This document shows, one piece after another, positions 17,565 through 27,866 of a DNA stretch of 64,000 bases. Both the position numbers and the translations under genes were made by a program. Position 1 is the stretch's first letter; every line of letters begins with the position of its first letter. The notes beneath the pieces are model-generated. The model saw only the letters and a list, made by a program, of their open reading frames with translations. It had not been told where the DNA came from and made no database searches. The DNA is from Cupriavidus gilardii (GTDB lineage: Bacteria; Pseudomonadota; Gammaproteobacteria; Burkholderiales; Burkholderiaceae), in the NCBI RefSeq assembly GCF_013314895.1, contig NZ_JABTYE010000015.1:79268-143267 (forward strand), read 5' to 3'.

Positions 17565-18205
17565 CAGAGATACCCCAGCTCGATGCCGCGCAGCACCGCC
17601 CGGACCCTGTCGCGCACGCCGAGTTTGGACAGGATGCTGGAGACGTGATTCTTGACGGTGCCCTCGCTGGTACCCAGGGCATCGCCAATCTCGCGATTGT
17701 TCCAACCGCCTGCCAGCAGCCGGAGGATTTCGGTCTCGCGCGCCGTCAGCGGATCGGGCCGGTCGAGGCTGGCGAAAGCCGGCGCGGCGTCGCGCACGCT
17801 GCGCGCCACGCGCTGCGTGATGGCGGGCCGGATCAGCGTCATCCCGGCGGCGACCTGGCGGATCGCGTCGGCCAACTCCTCCAGCGAAATGTCCTTCAGC
17901 AGAAAGCCCCTTGCGCCGGCCCGCATCCCACCCAGCAGCGCCTCGTCGTCATCGAAGGTGGTCAGCAGGATGGTGGTCGGCAAACAGCCAGCCTCCGCCA
18001 GGTGCTGCATCACGTCGATGCCGGACATGCCGGGCATGCGGACGTCGAGCAGCAGCACATCGGGATTCAGCGCCGGCACCTGCTCCAGCGCCTGCCTGCC
18101 GTCGGTAGCCTCGCCGACGACCTCGATATCCGGTGTCAGCTGTAGCAGCCCGCGAATGCCGCTGCGCACCAGCGTCTGGTCGTCGACGAGCAGGACGCGG
18201 ATCAT
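17564..18205 (-). CDS. NarL/FixJ-type response regulator
   Basis: A 213-residue response regulator. The receiver domain (residues 1-120) contains the acidic pocket VDDQ, the phosphorylation site in LLLDVRMPG near residue 54 and the conserved lysine in LLKDIS. The LuxR-type HTH near residues 150-210 contains LTARETEILRLLAGG and TVKNHVSSILSKLGV. It overlaps the upstream kinase gene by 4 nt (ATGA), so the kinase is its partner. Its targets are unknown; the cotranscribed CPBP protease is an obvious candidate. Confidence 0.96.
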   Translation of the reverse strand: MIRVLLVDDQTLVRSGIRGLLQLTPDIEVVGEATDGRQALEQVPALNPDVLLLDVRMPGMSGIDVMQHLAEAGCLPTTILLTTFDDDEALLGGMRAGARGFLLKDISLEELADAIRQVAAGMTLIRPAITQRVARSVRDAAPAFASLDRPDPLTARETEILRLLAGGWNNREIGDALGTSEGTVKNHVSSILSKLGVRDRVRAVLRGIELGYL

Positions 18206-19491
18206 GGGGACTCCGTGCGGATGGCGCCGGCGGGCACCGACACGTGGACATGGAAGCCGGCGCCCGGCCGACTGTGGAAGTGCACGGTACCGCCGCGCGC
18301 CTCGACGCGCTCGCGCATGCCGCGCAGGCCGTTGCCCGGTTGGACCGCCTGCGCGCCGATACCGTTATCGCCCACGCGCAGTTCGACTGCGCCATGCCGC
18401 GAGCACAGATCGATCCGGATCTGCTGCGCATCGCCGTGCCGCACGGCATTGCTGACGGCCTCCTGCACGCAGCGGAAGATCACATGGGCCAGTACGGGAT
18501 CGTCGGGCTCGGCACTGTCATCCATGCGAAGTTCGATGCGGCGGCCCGGCAGCCCCGCGCACAGCTGCGTCAGCGCCTCGCGCAGACCGGCCGGCTGAGG
18601 CATCCGCTGCGCACCGACGGCGGCGCGCACTTCGCCGAGCAGCCGCCGCGCCAGGTCGCGCGCGACCGCGACTGACTCCCCTGCCTTGCCGCCCGCCAGA
18701 CGGGCCGCGAGATCGAGATGCAGCGTCAGCGCGGTCAGATGGTGGCCCATCGCGTCATGCAGCTCGCGCGCGATGCGCGTCCGCTCCGAAGCGCGGACGC
18801 TCGATGCGAGCAGATGCTGCGTTCCCGACAGCTCGGCATGGCTTGCCGCCAGGTGCAGGCGCGCGCGCCGCTCCGACACGGCGATATAGCCCATCCAGAA
18901 ACTGAAGATCAGCCATGCCACATCGGTCAGCACGCCGACGGCGAATACCAGCTCCGCCGGCGGCAGCGCCGAGGGATCGAGCGGATGCCGGTCCGGACCG
19001 ACCGTGGCGCGCACGCTGAATTCCAGCTGCGACGCAGCCACGCCGGACATCACCACCACGGCCGAGCATTGCACGACCAGCCATGCCAACGCGGCGCGCA
19101 ACGGCAGCACAAACGGCAGTTCCGCGGCGACGATCAGCAGCAGATCGGGGTCGGTCACGAGGCCGACGGCGAACTGGGCCACGACCATCAGGGCGCCGCG
19201 ACGCACGGGCCGGCCGCGGCGTCCGGTCAGGCGCCAGAAGATCGATGCGAAGGCGAGCACGCCGATCGCACGGAGCGCCAGTGCAACGGCAAAGGCCAGC
19301 GCGGGATCGATGGCAACGCTGCCTGCCGCACCACCGATCCCGCCACCGATCGCACCACCGAACGCACCACCGAACGCGCCCGCGGCCGCCTGCGGCCCCG
19401 CGAACCACTGTTCCAGGAAACCGGGGATGGCCGCCACGCCGATGGCAAGCAGGCCGATGCTGCGAAAGACGCGATTGGTCGACGACATCAT
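18202..19491 (-). CDS. Membrane sensor histidine kinase (HisKA_3 type)
   Basis: A 429-residue kinase of the NarX/DesK class. The N-terminal 200 residues have several hydrophobic segments and no recognisable periplasmic sensor domain. The phosphorylated histidine is in the ARELHDAMGHHL segment, followed by the N-box EAVSNAVRHG and the G-box VGDNGIGA. A Gly-rich stretch at about residues 34-53 is encoded by 12-bp DNA repeats. The ATG at 19491 was chosen because it begins just before the first membrane segment. It pairs with the overlapping response regulator. The stimulus cannot be inferred. Confidence 0.93.
   Translation of the reverse strand: MMSSTNRVFRSIGLLAIGVAAIPGFLEQWFAGPQAAAGAFGGAFGGAIGGGIGGAAGSVAIDPALAFAVALALRAIGVLAFASIFWRLTGRRGRPVRRGALMVVAQFAVGLVTDPDLLLIVAAELPFVLPLRAALAWLVVQCSAVVVMSGVAASQLEFSVRATVGPDRHPLDPSALPPAELVFAVGVLTDVAWLIFSFWMGYIAVSERRARLHLAASHAELSGTQHLLASSVRASERTRIARELHDAMGHHLTALTLHLDLAARLAGGKAGESVAVARDLARRLLGEVRAAVGAQRMPQPAGLREALTQLCAGLPGRRIELRMDDSAEPDDPVLAHVIFRCVQEAVSNAVRHGDAQQIRIDLCSRHGAVELRVGDNGIGAQAVQPGNGLRGMRERVEARGGTVHFHSRPGAGFHVHVSVPAGAIRTESP
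19327..19377. repeat. 12-bp tandem repeats inside the histidine kinase gene
   Basis: Units related to CGCACCACCGAA occur in tandem (two perfect copies at 19351-19374 and diverged copies before them). They encode a Gly/Ala/Ile-rich loop between the first membrane segments. Unit length is a multiple of three, so copy-number change would keep the frame. Confidence 0.7.
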
Positions 19492-19591
19492 CCGTGAGCG
19501 GCAACGCTCTCCCCTACGCTGGCAGGTGCCGAGGGCGCGAAGTATAAACGGTCGGCGTGGCGGTTCGTGCATGGGCGGCGCCGCCGGCCGG

Positions 19592-21517
19592 CTACGGCGC
19601 GCGCGCCGCGGATGCGCCGGCATCGGCGATGCGTTCGAGCCGGACACCCTTGTAGACGAGGTAGTCGCCCCCTTGTTCCGTACCGAAACGTACGGCCTCG
19701 TTCTTGCCGCGGCCCATGCCCAGCACGATGGCCATGTGCTCGCCCTCGGGACGCAGCAGCACCGGGAACGGCTCGGGACCGCTCATCGGCACGCGAACAC
19801 CGAACATCAGGAAACCGCCGATCTCGACCACGTCGACCTGTTCGATGATCTCGCGCGGCGCGCCCGCCGGCAGCGCATAGCGCCCCAGGCGCGACCGCCA
19901 GCTGTCGGACATGGCGTAGGGTTCGACGCGCACGCCGGCCCAACCGCGGCCCGCGGCCGTATGGGCAAGCAGCGCGTCGTAGGCGCCGATCCGTTCGAAC
20001 GAGAACCACTGTTCGCCGCTGTCATGGCCGCTGTCGTTGCCACTGTCGTTGCCACTGTCGTTGCCACTGTGGTCCGCCAGCCTGAACAAGCCATGCTGGT
20101 GCGGTTCGAGCTGTCCCAGCACGGAGGCCGCCACCGAGATCCGCAACTGCCCGCCAGCCGGCTCGATCACGGCAGGACCCATCGCAGACGCATAGAGGCC
20201 GGCCACCGCCGCAAGTTCGTCACCGGTACGCGTCACGGGCTGGGCCGCGGACAAGGCCGGGGCGTCGGCCAGTTCGATGCCATGACGCGCCTTCAGGGCC
20301 TGGCGCAGGGTATCGCGCGCCACCGCGTGCAGCAGCGCACCCGCGGTGTCCGTGTTCGCCATGATGACGACACCCAGGCCGTGGTCCGGCAGCAATGCCA
20401 TATAGGCCTGGTGGTAGATCGACGAGCCGCCGTGGAACACCATCCGCACCGCATCGCCACGCTTTGCCGGCAACGTCTCCAGGAACCAGGCGAGGCCGAT
20501 CTGCTGATCGAGGTCCAGCGGCACGCCTCGATTCTGCTGCTGCCAGCTTTCCTGCAACGACGATGGGCGAATCACGGATACGCGATCGAGCCGGCCACCG
20601 TCGAGCATCGCGCGCATGAAGCGCGTCATGTCCCGCACCGAACTGCGCAGGCCGCCATCGGCGACACCGTTATCGAGCCAGGCCGGCGGGTAATCGGCCG
20701 GTGCCAGATGGCCGTAACCCTTGGCAAGGCGTACGGATTCGGCAGGCAGCGGGCGGAACGCGGAGCGTGCCATGCCGAGCGGCGCCAGCAGCTGCCGCTC
20801 CATATGGTCGGGGAAAGGCACGCCGCCGGCGATCTCGATGGCGCGGCCCAGGACGTTGAAGCCGACGTTTGAGTAAGCCAGCATCTGGCCCGGGGGATAG
20901 GCAAGGTATTCGTCGGCCAGCCAGGACACCAGCGTGGCGAGCGGAACGGGGCTGGCGGCAAATCCTCCGCGCGACAGATCCTCGGGGAGGCCGGCATGGT
21001 GGGTCAGCAGCAGCCGGGGCGTGACGGGCTGCGTCTGCGTGAAGCGGGAACGGATGCGGAAGCCGGGAATGGCTTCCTCGATCGGGCGATCGAGCTTCAA
21101 GCGGCCCTGCTCCACCAGCTGCATGACCGCGGTCGCCGTGAACACCTTGCTGACCGACCCGGCCTCGTAGATCGTGTCCGCATCGGCGGGGATTCCTCGC
21201 TCCGCATCGGCCATGCCGAAGCCGCGCGCCCACGGCACGCTATTCCCATCGACCAGTGCGATGCTCAGGCCGCGTATCCCCAGCGACGCCATGCCGGCCT
21301 CGATGGTCCCTGACACCGAGGCCTGCAGCGCCGAATAGTCGGTGGCCGCGGGCGGCGGCGCCGGTGCGTCATCGCCGCCGCAGGCGGCGAGGCCGAGCGC
21401 GAGGTAGATGGCCGCCAGCGGCTGCTGGATGCGCAGACGGCGACGATCGCCAAGTCGGGGTTGGTCAGACGATGGGACGCAGGCACGCTGGCGTCCCCAG
21501 AAGGAGGCGAGGGTCAT
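19592..21517 (-). CDS. Class C beta-lactamase-like serine hydrolase, lipoprotein
   Basis: A 641-residue protein of the beta-lactamase/penicillin-binding protein-like hydrolase family. The N-terminus has a hydrophobic stretch ending in LGLAAC, a lipobox, so the protein is probably a lipoprotein. The catalytic SxxK is SVSK within EAGSVSKVFTATA, the tyrosine motif is YSN and the third motif is HGG. The C-terminal 220 residues form a separate lipocalin-like or unknown domain and include a (GNDS)n repeat. Such proteins are often esterases or D-aminopeptidases and not true beta-lactamases. The start at 21517 is 31 residues before the lipobox core; a closer start is not available as ATG. Confidence 0.88.
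   Translation of the reverse strand: MTLASFWGRQRACVPSSDQPRLGDRRRLRIQQPLAAIYLALGLAACGGDDAPAPPPAATDYSALQASVSGTIEAGMASLGIRGLSIALVDGNSVPWARGFGMADAERGIPADADTIYEAGSVSKVFTATAVMQLVEQGRLKLDRPIEEAIPGFRIRSRFTQTQPVTPRLLLTHHAGLPEDLSRGGFAASPVPLATLVSWLADEYLAYPPGQMLAYSNVGFNVLGRAIEIAGGVPFPDHMERQLLAPLGMARSAFRPLPAESVRLAKGYGHLAPADYPPAWLDNGVADGGLRSSVRDMTRFMRAMLDGGRLDRVSVIRPSSLQESWQQQNRGVPLDLDQQIGLAWFLETLPAKRGDAVRMVFHGGSSIYHQAYMALLPDHGLGVVIMANTDTAGALLHAVARDTLRQALKARHGIELADAPALSAAQPVTRTGDELAAVAGLYASAMGPAVIEPAGGQLRISVAASVLGQLEPHQHGLFRLADHSGNDSGNDSGNDSGHDSGEQWFSFERIGAYDALLAHTAAGRGWAGVRVEPYAMSDSWRSRLGRYALPAGAPREIIEQVDVVEIGGFLMFGVRVPMSGPEPFPVLLRPEGEHMAIVLGMGRGKNEAVRFGTEQGGDYLVYKGVRLERIADAGASAARAP
20020..20067. repeat. 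12-bp tandem repeat coding (GNDS)n
   Basis: Three perfect copies of CTGTCGTTGCCA (20032-20067) and one variant (20020-20031) encode a GNDSGNDSGNDSGHDSG loop in the C-terminal region of the beta-lactamase-like protein. Since the unit is 12 bp, expansion keeps the frame. Confidence 0.85.
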
Positions 21518-21687
21518 GGGAAAGTTCGTTGGAAGCGTCCAGTGGACAAGGCAGCGCCAGTCTGGCGTGCGACGGACTTTGTCGCGCGTGCCAAAGGGCA
21601 TGGCGCGAACCCATGACTTCCGGCACTTGTCTGCTGGGTGAACTTGCCGATGAACCCAGCGATGAACCATCGGCTGATGGATCGGCC

Positions 21688-21735
21688 GACGAGTTGGCTG
21701 ACGAGTTGGCTGACGAGTTGGCTGACGAGGCGGTC
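21688..21735. repeat. 12-bp tandem repeat after the KTSC gene
   Basis: Three perfect copies of GACGAGTTGGCT (21688-21723) plus a partial fourth run up to the KTSC stop codon at 21734-21736. Related GATGAACC-type direct repeats precede it. Located between the KTSC stop and the start of the beta-lactamase-like gene. Confidence 0.8.
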
Positions 21736-21946
21736 AGCGGATCTGCTCGTACTCGTATGCGCCGAGGATGAATTCGTTCAGATACTCGCCCTTGGACCGG
21801 GCTTCCATGAAGTCGCGATAGACGCCGGCGGGAACGGCGTCGTAGCGATAGAGATTGCCGCTGACGAACTCGACGAAGAGCTTGCGCCCGCGGTAGTCGT
21901 AGCCGATCGCCGCCACGACGGAGGATTCGACGGGATCGAGGTGCAT
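21734..21946 (-). CDS. KTSC domain small protein
   Basis: A 70-residue protein made almost entirely of a KTSC domain, named from its occurrence at the C-terminus of some lysyl-tRNA synthetases. Typical features are SSVVAAIGYDYRGRKLFVEF near the start, then YRYDAVPAGVYRDFMEARSKG and a short tail. No enzymatic role is known. The ATG at 21946 gives the compact domain; an in-frame ATG at 21961 would add five residues. It lies between a tandem repeat on one side and a tRNA terminator on the other. Confidence 0.85.
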   Translation of the reverse strand: MHLDPVESSVVAAIGYDYRGRKLFVEFVSGNLYRYDAVPAGVYRDFMEARSKGEYLNEFILGAYEYEQIR

Positions 21947-22003
21947 GGCTGTCGTCCTCATCAGGGCTGAAGCCGGTGCTGAAGCCAATGCTGGAGCACC
22001 AAC

Positions 22004-22037
22004 AAAAAGGGGTTACGTTTGCACGTAACCCCTTTTT
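22004..22037. terminator. bidirectional intrinsic terminator
   Basis: A perfect 10-bp stem (GGGGTTACGT at 22009-22018, ACGTAACCCC at 22023-22032) is flanked by A5 and T5, so it has a U-tract in both directions. On the minus strand it ends the tRNA-Ile transcript 8 nt after the tRNA. Confidence 0.9.
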
Positions 22038-22044
22038 ACTACAG

Positions 22045-22123
22045 TGGTGGGCCTCCCGTGAGTCGAACACGGCACCAATGGATTATGAGTCCACTGCTCT
22101 AACCAGGCATGAGCTAGAGGCCC
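22045..22123 (-). tRNA. tRNA-Ile (anticodon CAU, lysidine-type)
   Basis: The minus strand folds as a tRNA: acceptor stem GGGCCTC (22123-22117) pairing with GAGGCCC, D-arm GCTC/GAGC, anticodon loop ACTCATAATC with CAU at 22087-22085, T-arm containing GTTCGAC and an encoded CCA (22047-22045). The CAU anticodon could be read as Met, but the body resembles the minor tRNA-Ile whose C34 is changed to lysidine by TilS to read AUA, not initiator or elongator tRNA-Met. It follows rpoD on the same strand and is closed by the terminator at 22004-22037. Confidence 0.93.
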
Positions 22124-22183
22124 CAGAAACCGGACCCAATGACCGCCGCACGTTCGATGCTTGCGGCCATCAGGGCAGTTCTA

Positions 22184-24763
<2,580 letters not shown>

Positions 24764-24978
24764 TGGCACGCTCACTTTCACCAGAACTGGAGAGAAAGAT
24801 TTCGCAATCCAAACCGGCTATTGTAGCACGTCGCCACTAGCCGGCCTTCCCGACAGGTGAGGTTTTCACCTGAAAAATCAAGGCTTAAGCCCAAAACCCA
24901 CGGACTTTTCCCTGTTTTGCTGCCCTTGTGTCACCTGGCCGCGCGCCTGTCTTCGGTATGGCGGCCAGATTCCGTTTT

Positions 24979-26790
24979 TCAACCAAGACGCTTGCGCCGA
25001 TGGATCTCCGCGATCAGCCAACGCATGCGCGTCTTGCCCGCCTCGTCCGCCGTGCCGTTCTCCAACGCCGACTGCAACTGCGCCAACTCGCGCTGCAGCG
25101 GCTCGATCAGCAGCTTGGCGATCGCCGCGTCGAATTCCAGCGTCGCCGGCTCCTCGTCGATGTCCTCGCGCAGCACGCCGGCGCGCACATTGGCATAGAC
25201 GTCGGCAAACGGCGACTGCGCCAACTGCTCGCTGAAGGCAGCGAAATTGACTTCGCCCTCCAGCGCGTCGCAACTGGCCACCAGATGGGACAGCACTTCG
25301 GAGCCGCCGGACTCGGCATCGAGCAGCAGCGCCCGGGCGTCCTCGTCGAGCCGGGCCGACAGCGCCGGATAGCGCATCAGCAGTTGCAGCACGCGCTGCT
25401 CCAGCCCCGCGGGCGCCTGCCGCCGCGCACGCGCGCGCGGCTGGGCAAAGCGGCCGACCCGTGCGGCATCGCTGCCCAGGCCGCACACCGCCTCGATCTC
25501 GGCCGGCGTGGTACCGGTGGCCTCGGCCAGTTCGCGCACGATCTGCAGGCGCAGGCCGCCGGCCGGCATCGCCTTGAGCAGCGGCTTGGCCTCGTACTGC
25601 GCACGCGCCCGTCCTTCCGGCTGCCGCAGATCCTGCTCTTCGGTCACGCATTGCAGCAGGAAGCGCGACAGCGGCATCGCATCGCGCACCTGCGCGGCGA
25701 AGGCGTCGGTGCCTTCCTCGCGGACATAGCTGTCGGGATCGTGCTCGGCGGGCAGGAACAGGAAGCGGATGGTCTTGTTGTCGGCGACATAGGGCAGGCA
25801 CGCCTCCAGCGCGCGACGCGCGGCACGGCGCCCGGCGGCGTCGCCGTCGAACGAGAACACCACCGCGTCGGTCTGGCGCAGCAGTTTCTGCACATGCACG
25901 GGGGTGCAGGCGGTGCCCAGCGTGGCCACCGCGTTGGCGAATCCAAGTTGAGCCAGCGCCACCACGTCCATATAGCCTTCGACCACCAGCACATAGCCGG
26001 TTTCCCGGATCGCATGCCGCGCCTCGAACAGCCCGTACAGCTCGGTACCCTTGCTGAACAGCGGCGTTTCGGGCGAATTCAGATATTTGGGCTCGCCCTG
26101 CCCCATCACGCGGCCGCCGAAACCGATCACCTGCCCCTTGGTATTGCGGATCGGGAACATGATGCGATCGCGGAAGCGGTCGTAGCGGCGCGGCTTGCCG
26201 TCGGCGTCGCGCTTTTCGCTCTCGATCAGCAGGCCCGCCTCGATCAGCGGCCCCGCGATGGCGTCGTCGCGATAGCTGCCGAATACCGATTCCAGCCCTT
26301 GCCAGTCGTCCGGCGCATAGCCCAGGCCGAACTGCGCCGCGATCTCGCCCGTCAATCCGCGCCCCTTCAGGTACTGGATCGCCGTGGGCGCCCCGCGTAG
26401 TTGCCGGCGATAAAACTCGCTGGCCCGCGTCATCGCCTCGGACAGCGCCAGCGACTTGGCCTGCTGTTCGGCACGCTGCGCCGGCGGCAACCGGTCGCGC
26501 TCCTCGGGCACGGACAGGCCCACCGATTGCGCCAGTTCGCGCACCGCGTCGGGATAGCTCTGACCGGAATACTCCATCAGGAAGCCGATGGCCGACCCAT
26601 GCGCGCCGCAGCCAAAGCAATGGTAGAACTGCTTGGCCGGCGACACTGTGAACGATGGTGACTTCTCGTTATGGAAGGGGCACAGCCCCATGAAGTTCGC
26701 GCCTCCCTTCTTCAACTGGACATACTTGCCCACCACATCGACGATATCGACGCGGTTCAGCAGGTCCTGAATGAAGGATTGCGGAATCAC
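24979..26790 (-). CDS. dnaG: DNA primase
   Basis: A 603-residue primase that makes RNA primers for the replication fork. The N-terminal zinc-binding domain has C37, H40, C58 and C61. The TOPRIM core near residues 260-350 carries VVEGYMDVVAL and the FSFDGDAAGRRAA acidic motif. The C-terminal part binds DnaB. The start MIPQSFIQDLLNRVDIVDVV is the standard family N-terminus. It lies in the classical macromolecular synthesis block between yqeY and rpoD. A hairpin and a possible promoter lie in its 190-nt leader. Confidence 0.98.
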   Translation of the reverse strand: MIPQSFIQDLLNRVDIVDVVGKYVQLKKGGANFMGLCPFHNEKSPSFTVSPAKQFYHCFGCGAHGSAIGFLMEYSGQSYPDAVRELAQSVGLSVPEERDRLPPAQRAEQQAKSLALSEAMTRASEFYRRQLRGAPTAIQYLKGRGLTGEIAAQFGLGYAPDDWQGLESVFGSYRDDAIAGPLIEAGLLIESEKRDADGKPRRYDRFRDRIMFPIRNTKGQVIGFGGRVMGQGEPKYLNSPETPLFSKGTELYGLFEARHAIRETGYVLVVEGYMDVVALAQLGFANAVATLGTACTPVHVQKLLRQTDAVVFSFDGDAAGRRAARRALEACLPYVADNKTIRFLFLPAEHDPDSYVREEGTDAFAAQVRDAMPLSRFLLQCVTEEQDLRQPEGRARAQYEAKPLLKAMPAGGLRLQIVRELAEATGTTPAEIEAVCGLGSDAARVGRFAQPRARARRQAPAGLEQRVLQLLMRYPALSARLDEDARALLLDAESGGSEVLSHLVASCDALEGEVNFAAFSEQLAQSPFADVYANVRAGVLREDIDEEPATLEFDAAIAKLLIEPLQRELAQLQSALENGTADEAGKTRMRWLIAEIHRRKRLG

Positions 26791-26851
26791 CCGGTTGGCC
26801 GTCCTGACGACGGGGCCGCCGCGAAATTCGGGCGACCCTTGTAGAAATGCA

Positions 26852-26918
26852 AGCCGGGCGGTGCTGCACCCGGCTGCGAAGAGTGAAATTATTGTAGTGC
26901 GCCGATCGCAGCTTGCCA
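26852..26918 (-). promoter_or_regulatory. candidate dnaG promoter and leader hairpin
   Basis: On the minus strand a weak promoter-like pair TGGCAA-N16-TACAAT (-10 at 26896-26891) precedes a 7-bp hairpin, AGCCGGG (26852-26858) with CCCGGCT (26869-26875), followed by TTGCATTTC. The hairpin resembles an attenuator or weak terminator between yqeY and dnaG. Both calls are tentative. Confidence 0.4.
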
Positions 26919-26981
26919 GAAATTTGTGACTATATTGCCACTATGCTGTGCTGCGGCACGCGATCGCACCGGTGGAAGGCG

Positions 26982-27431
26982 CTATTTGCCGGTCAAGGCG
27001 GCCTTGACCTGGCCCGACACGGCGCTCATATCGGCGCGGCCGGCCAGTCGGCCTTTGAGCAGGGCCATCACCTTGCCCATGTCCTGCGGACCCGCGGCGC
27101 CGCTCTCGGCGACCGCCTTCGCCACTTCGGCGGCCACCTCGGCCTCGGACAGCGCGGCGGGCATGTAGACCTGCAGCACCTCGACTTCGGCGCTCTCCTT
27201 GTCCACCAGATCGGTGCGGCCGGCTTGCTGGAACTGGGAAATCGAATCCTTGCGCTGCTTGATCAGCTTCTCGACCACGGCCAGCACGGCCGCGTCGTCG
27301 AGTTCCGTCCGCTCGTCCACCTCGCGCTGCTTGATCGCGGCAAGCAGCAGCCGGATGGTGCCGAGCCGCTCGGACTCGCGCGCCCGCATGGCGGCCTTCA
27401 TGTCATCGCTGATTCGTTGCTTGAGGGACAT
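26982..27431 (-). CDS. GatB/YqeY domain protein
   Basis: A 149-residue protein composed of a YqeY domain, related to the tail of the GatB subunit of the tRNA-dependent amidotransferase. The start MSLKQRISDDMKAAMRA and the motif GAAGPQDMGKVMALLKG near residue 110 are standard. Its function is not established; a tRNA-related role is assumed from the GatB similarity. It sits between rpsU and dnaG, as in many proteobacteria and firmicutes. A Met further upstream in the frame was rejected because its sequence overlaps the rpsU terminator. Confidence 0.95.
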   Translation of the reverse strand: MSLKQRISDDMKAAMRARESERLGTIRLLLAAIKQREVDERTELDDAAVLAVVEKLIKQRKDSISQFQQAGRTDLVDKESAEVEVLQVYMPAALSEAEVAAEVAKAVAESGAAGPQDMGKVMALLKGRLAGRADMSAVSGQVKAALTGK

Positions 27432-27507
27432 GACAATCTTTCCAGGTGAACTCGTCAGCACAAAGCCGCGACGAGCGAGGACGGACAAGGAAGCGCAGCA
27501 CCAACAC

Positions 27508-27540
27508 AAAAACCCGCCGGAGCAAGGCCCACAGCGGGTC
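27508..27540 (-). terminator. intrinsic terminator after rpsU
   Basis: ACCCGC (27534-27539 on the minus strand) pairs with GCGGGT (27512-27517) and is followed on the minus strand by TTTTT (27512-27508). It would end or attenuate rpsU transcription before yqeY, allowing ribosomal protein S21 to be made in excess over the genes downstream. Confidence 0.75.
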
Positions 27541-27583
27541 GGGATGCTGACGCGGAAAGGCGATCAGCCGATCGACTGGTCGA

Positions 27584-27796
27584 TCAGTACAGCTTCTTCG
27601 GCAGCATCTGGCTGCGAATGCGCTTGTAGTGGCGCTTCACCGCCGCTGCCTTCTTGCGCTTCCGCTCTGCCGTCGGCTTTTCATAAAACTCGCGCGCCCG
27701 CAGTTCAGTAATCAAACCGTTCTTTTCGATGGTGCGCTTGAAGCGACGCATCGCAACTTCAAACGGCTCGTTTTCTTTGAGGCGAATCGTGGTCAT
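27584..27796 (-). CDS. rpsU: 30S ribosomal protein S21 (bS21)
   Basis: A 70-residue basic protein beginning [19 protein letters not shown], the family signature, with the C-terminal lysine/arginine-rich helix [19 protein letters not shown]21 binds the 30S platform near the anti-Shine-Dalgarno and is needed for initiation. It opens the rpsU-yqeY-dnaG-rpoD block. No purine-rich Shine-Dalgarno is visible before the ATG; the 20 nt upstream are pyrimidine-rich, which is unusual for a highly expressed gene. Confidence 0.98.
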   Translation of the reverse strand: MTTIRLKENEPFEVAMRRFKRTIEKNGLITELRAREFYEKPTAERKRKKAAAVKRHYKRIRSQMLPKKLY

Positions 27797-27866
27797 GTGC
27801 CAAAAAAGGAGTTAGCGGTTTTACGAAGACTTGGAGTCTAGCACGAAATCCGTCAAGCGTGCGCGT

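Noticed and set aside
22045..22123. tRNA-Met
   Set aside because: The CAU anticodon alone suggests Met, but the body and position fit the lysidine-modified tRNA-Ile; elongator and initiator tRNA-Met have different stems.
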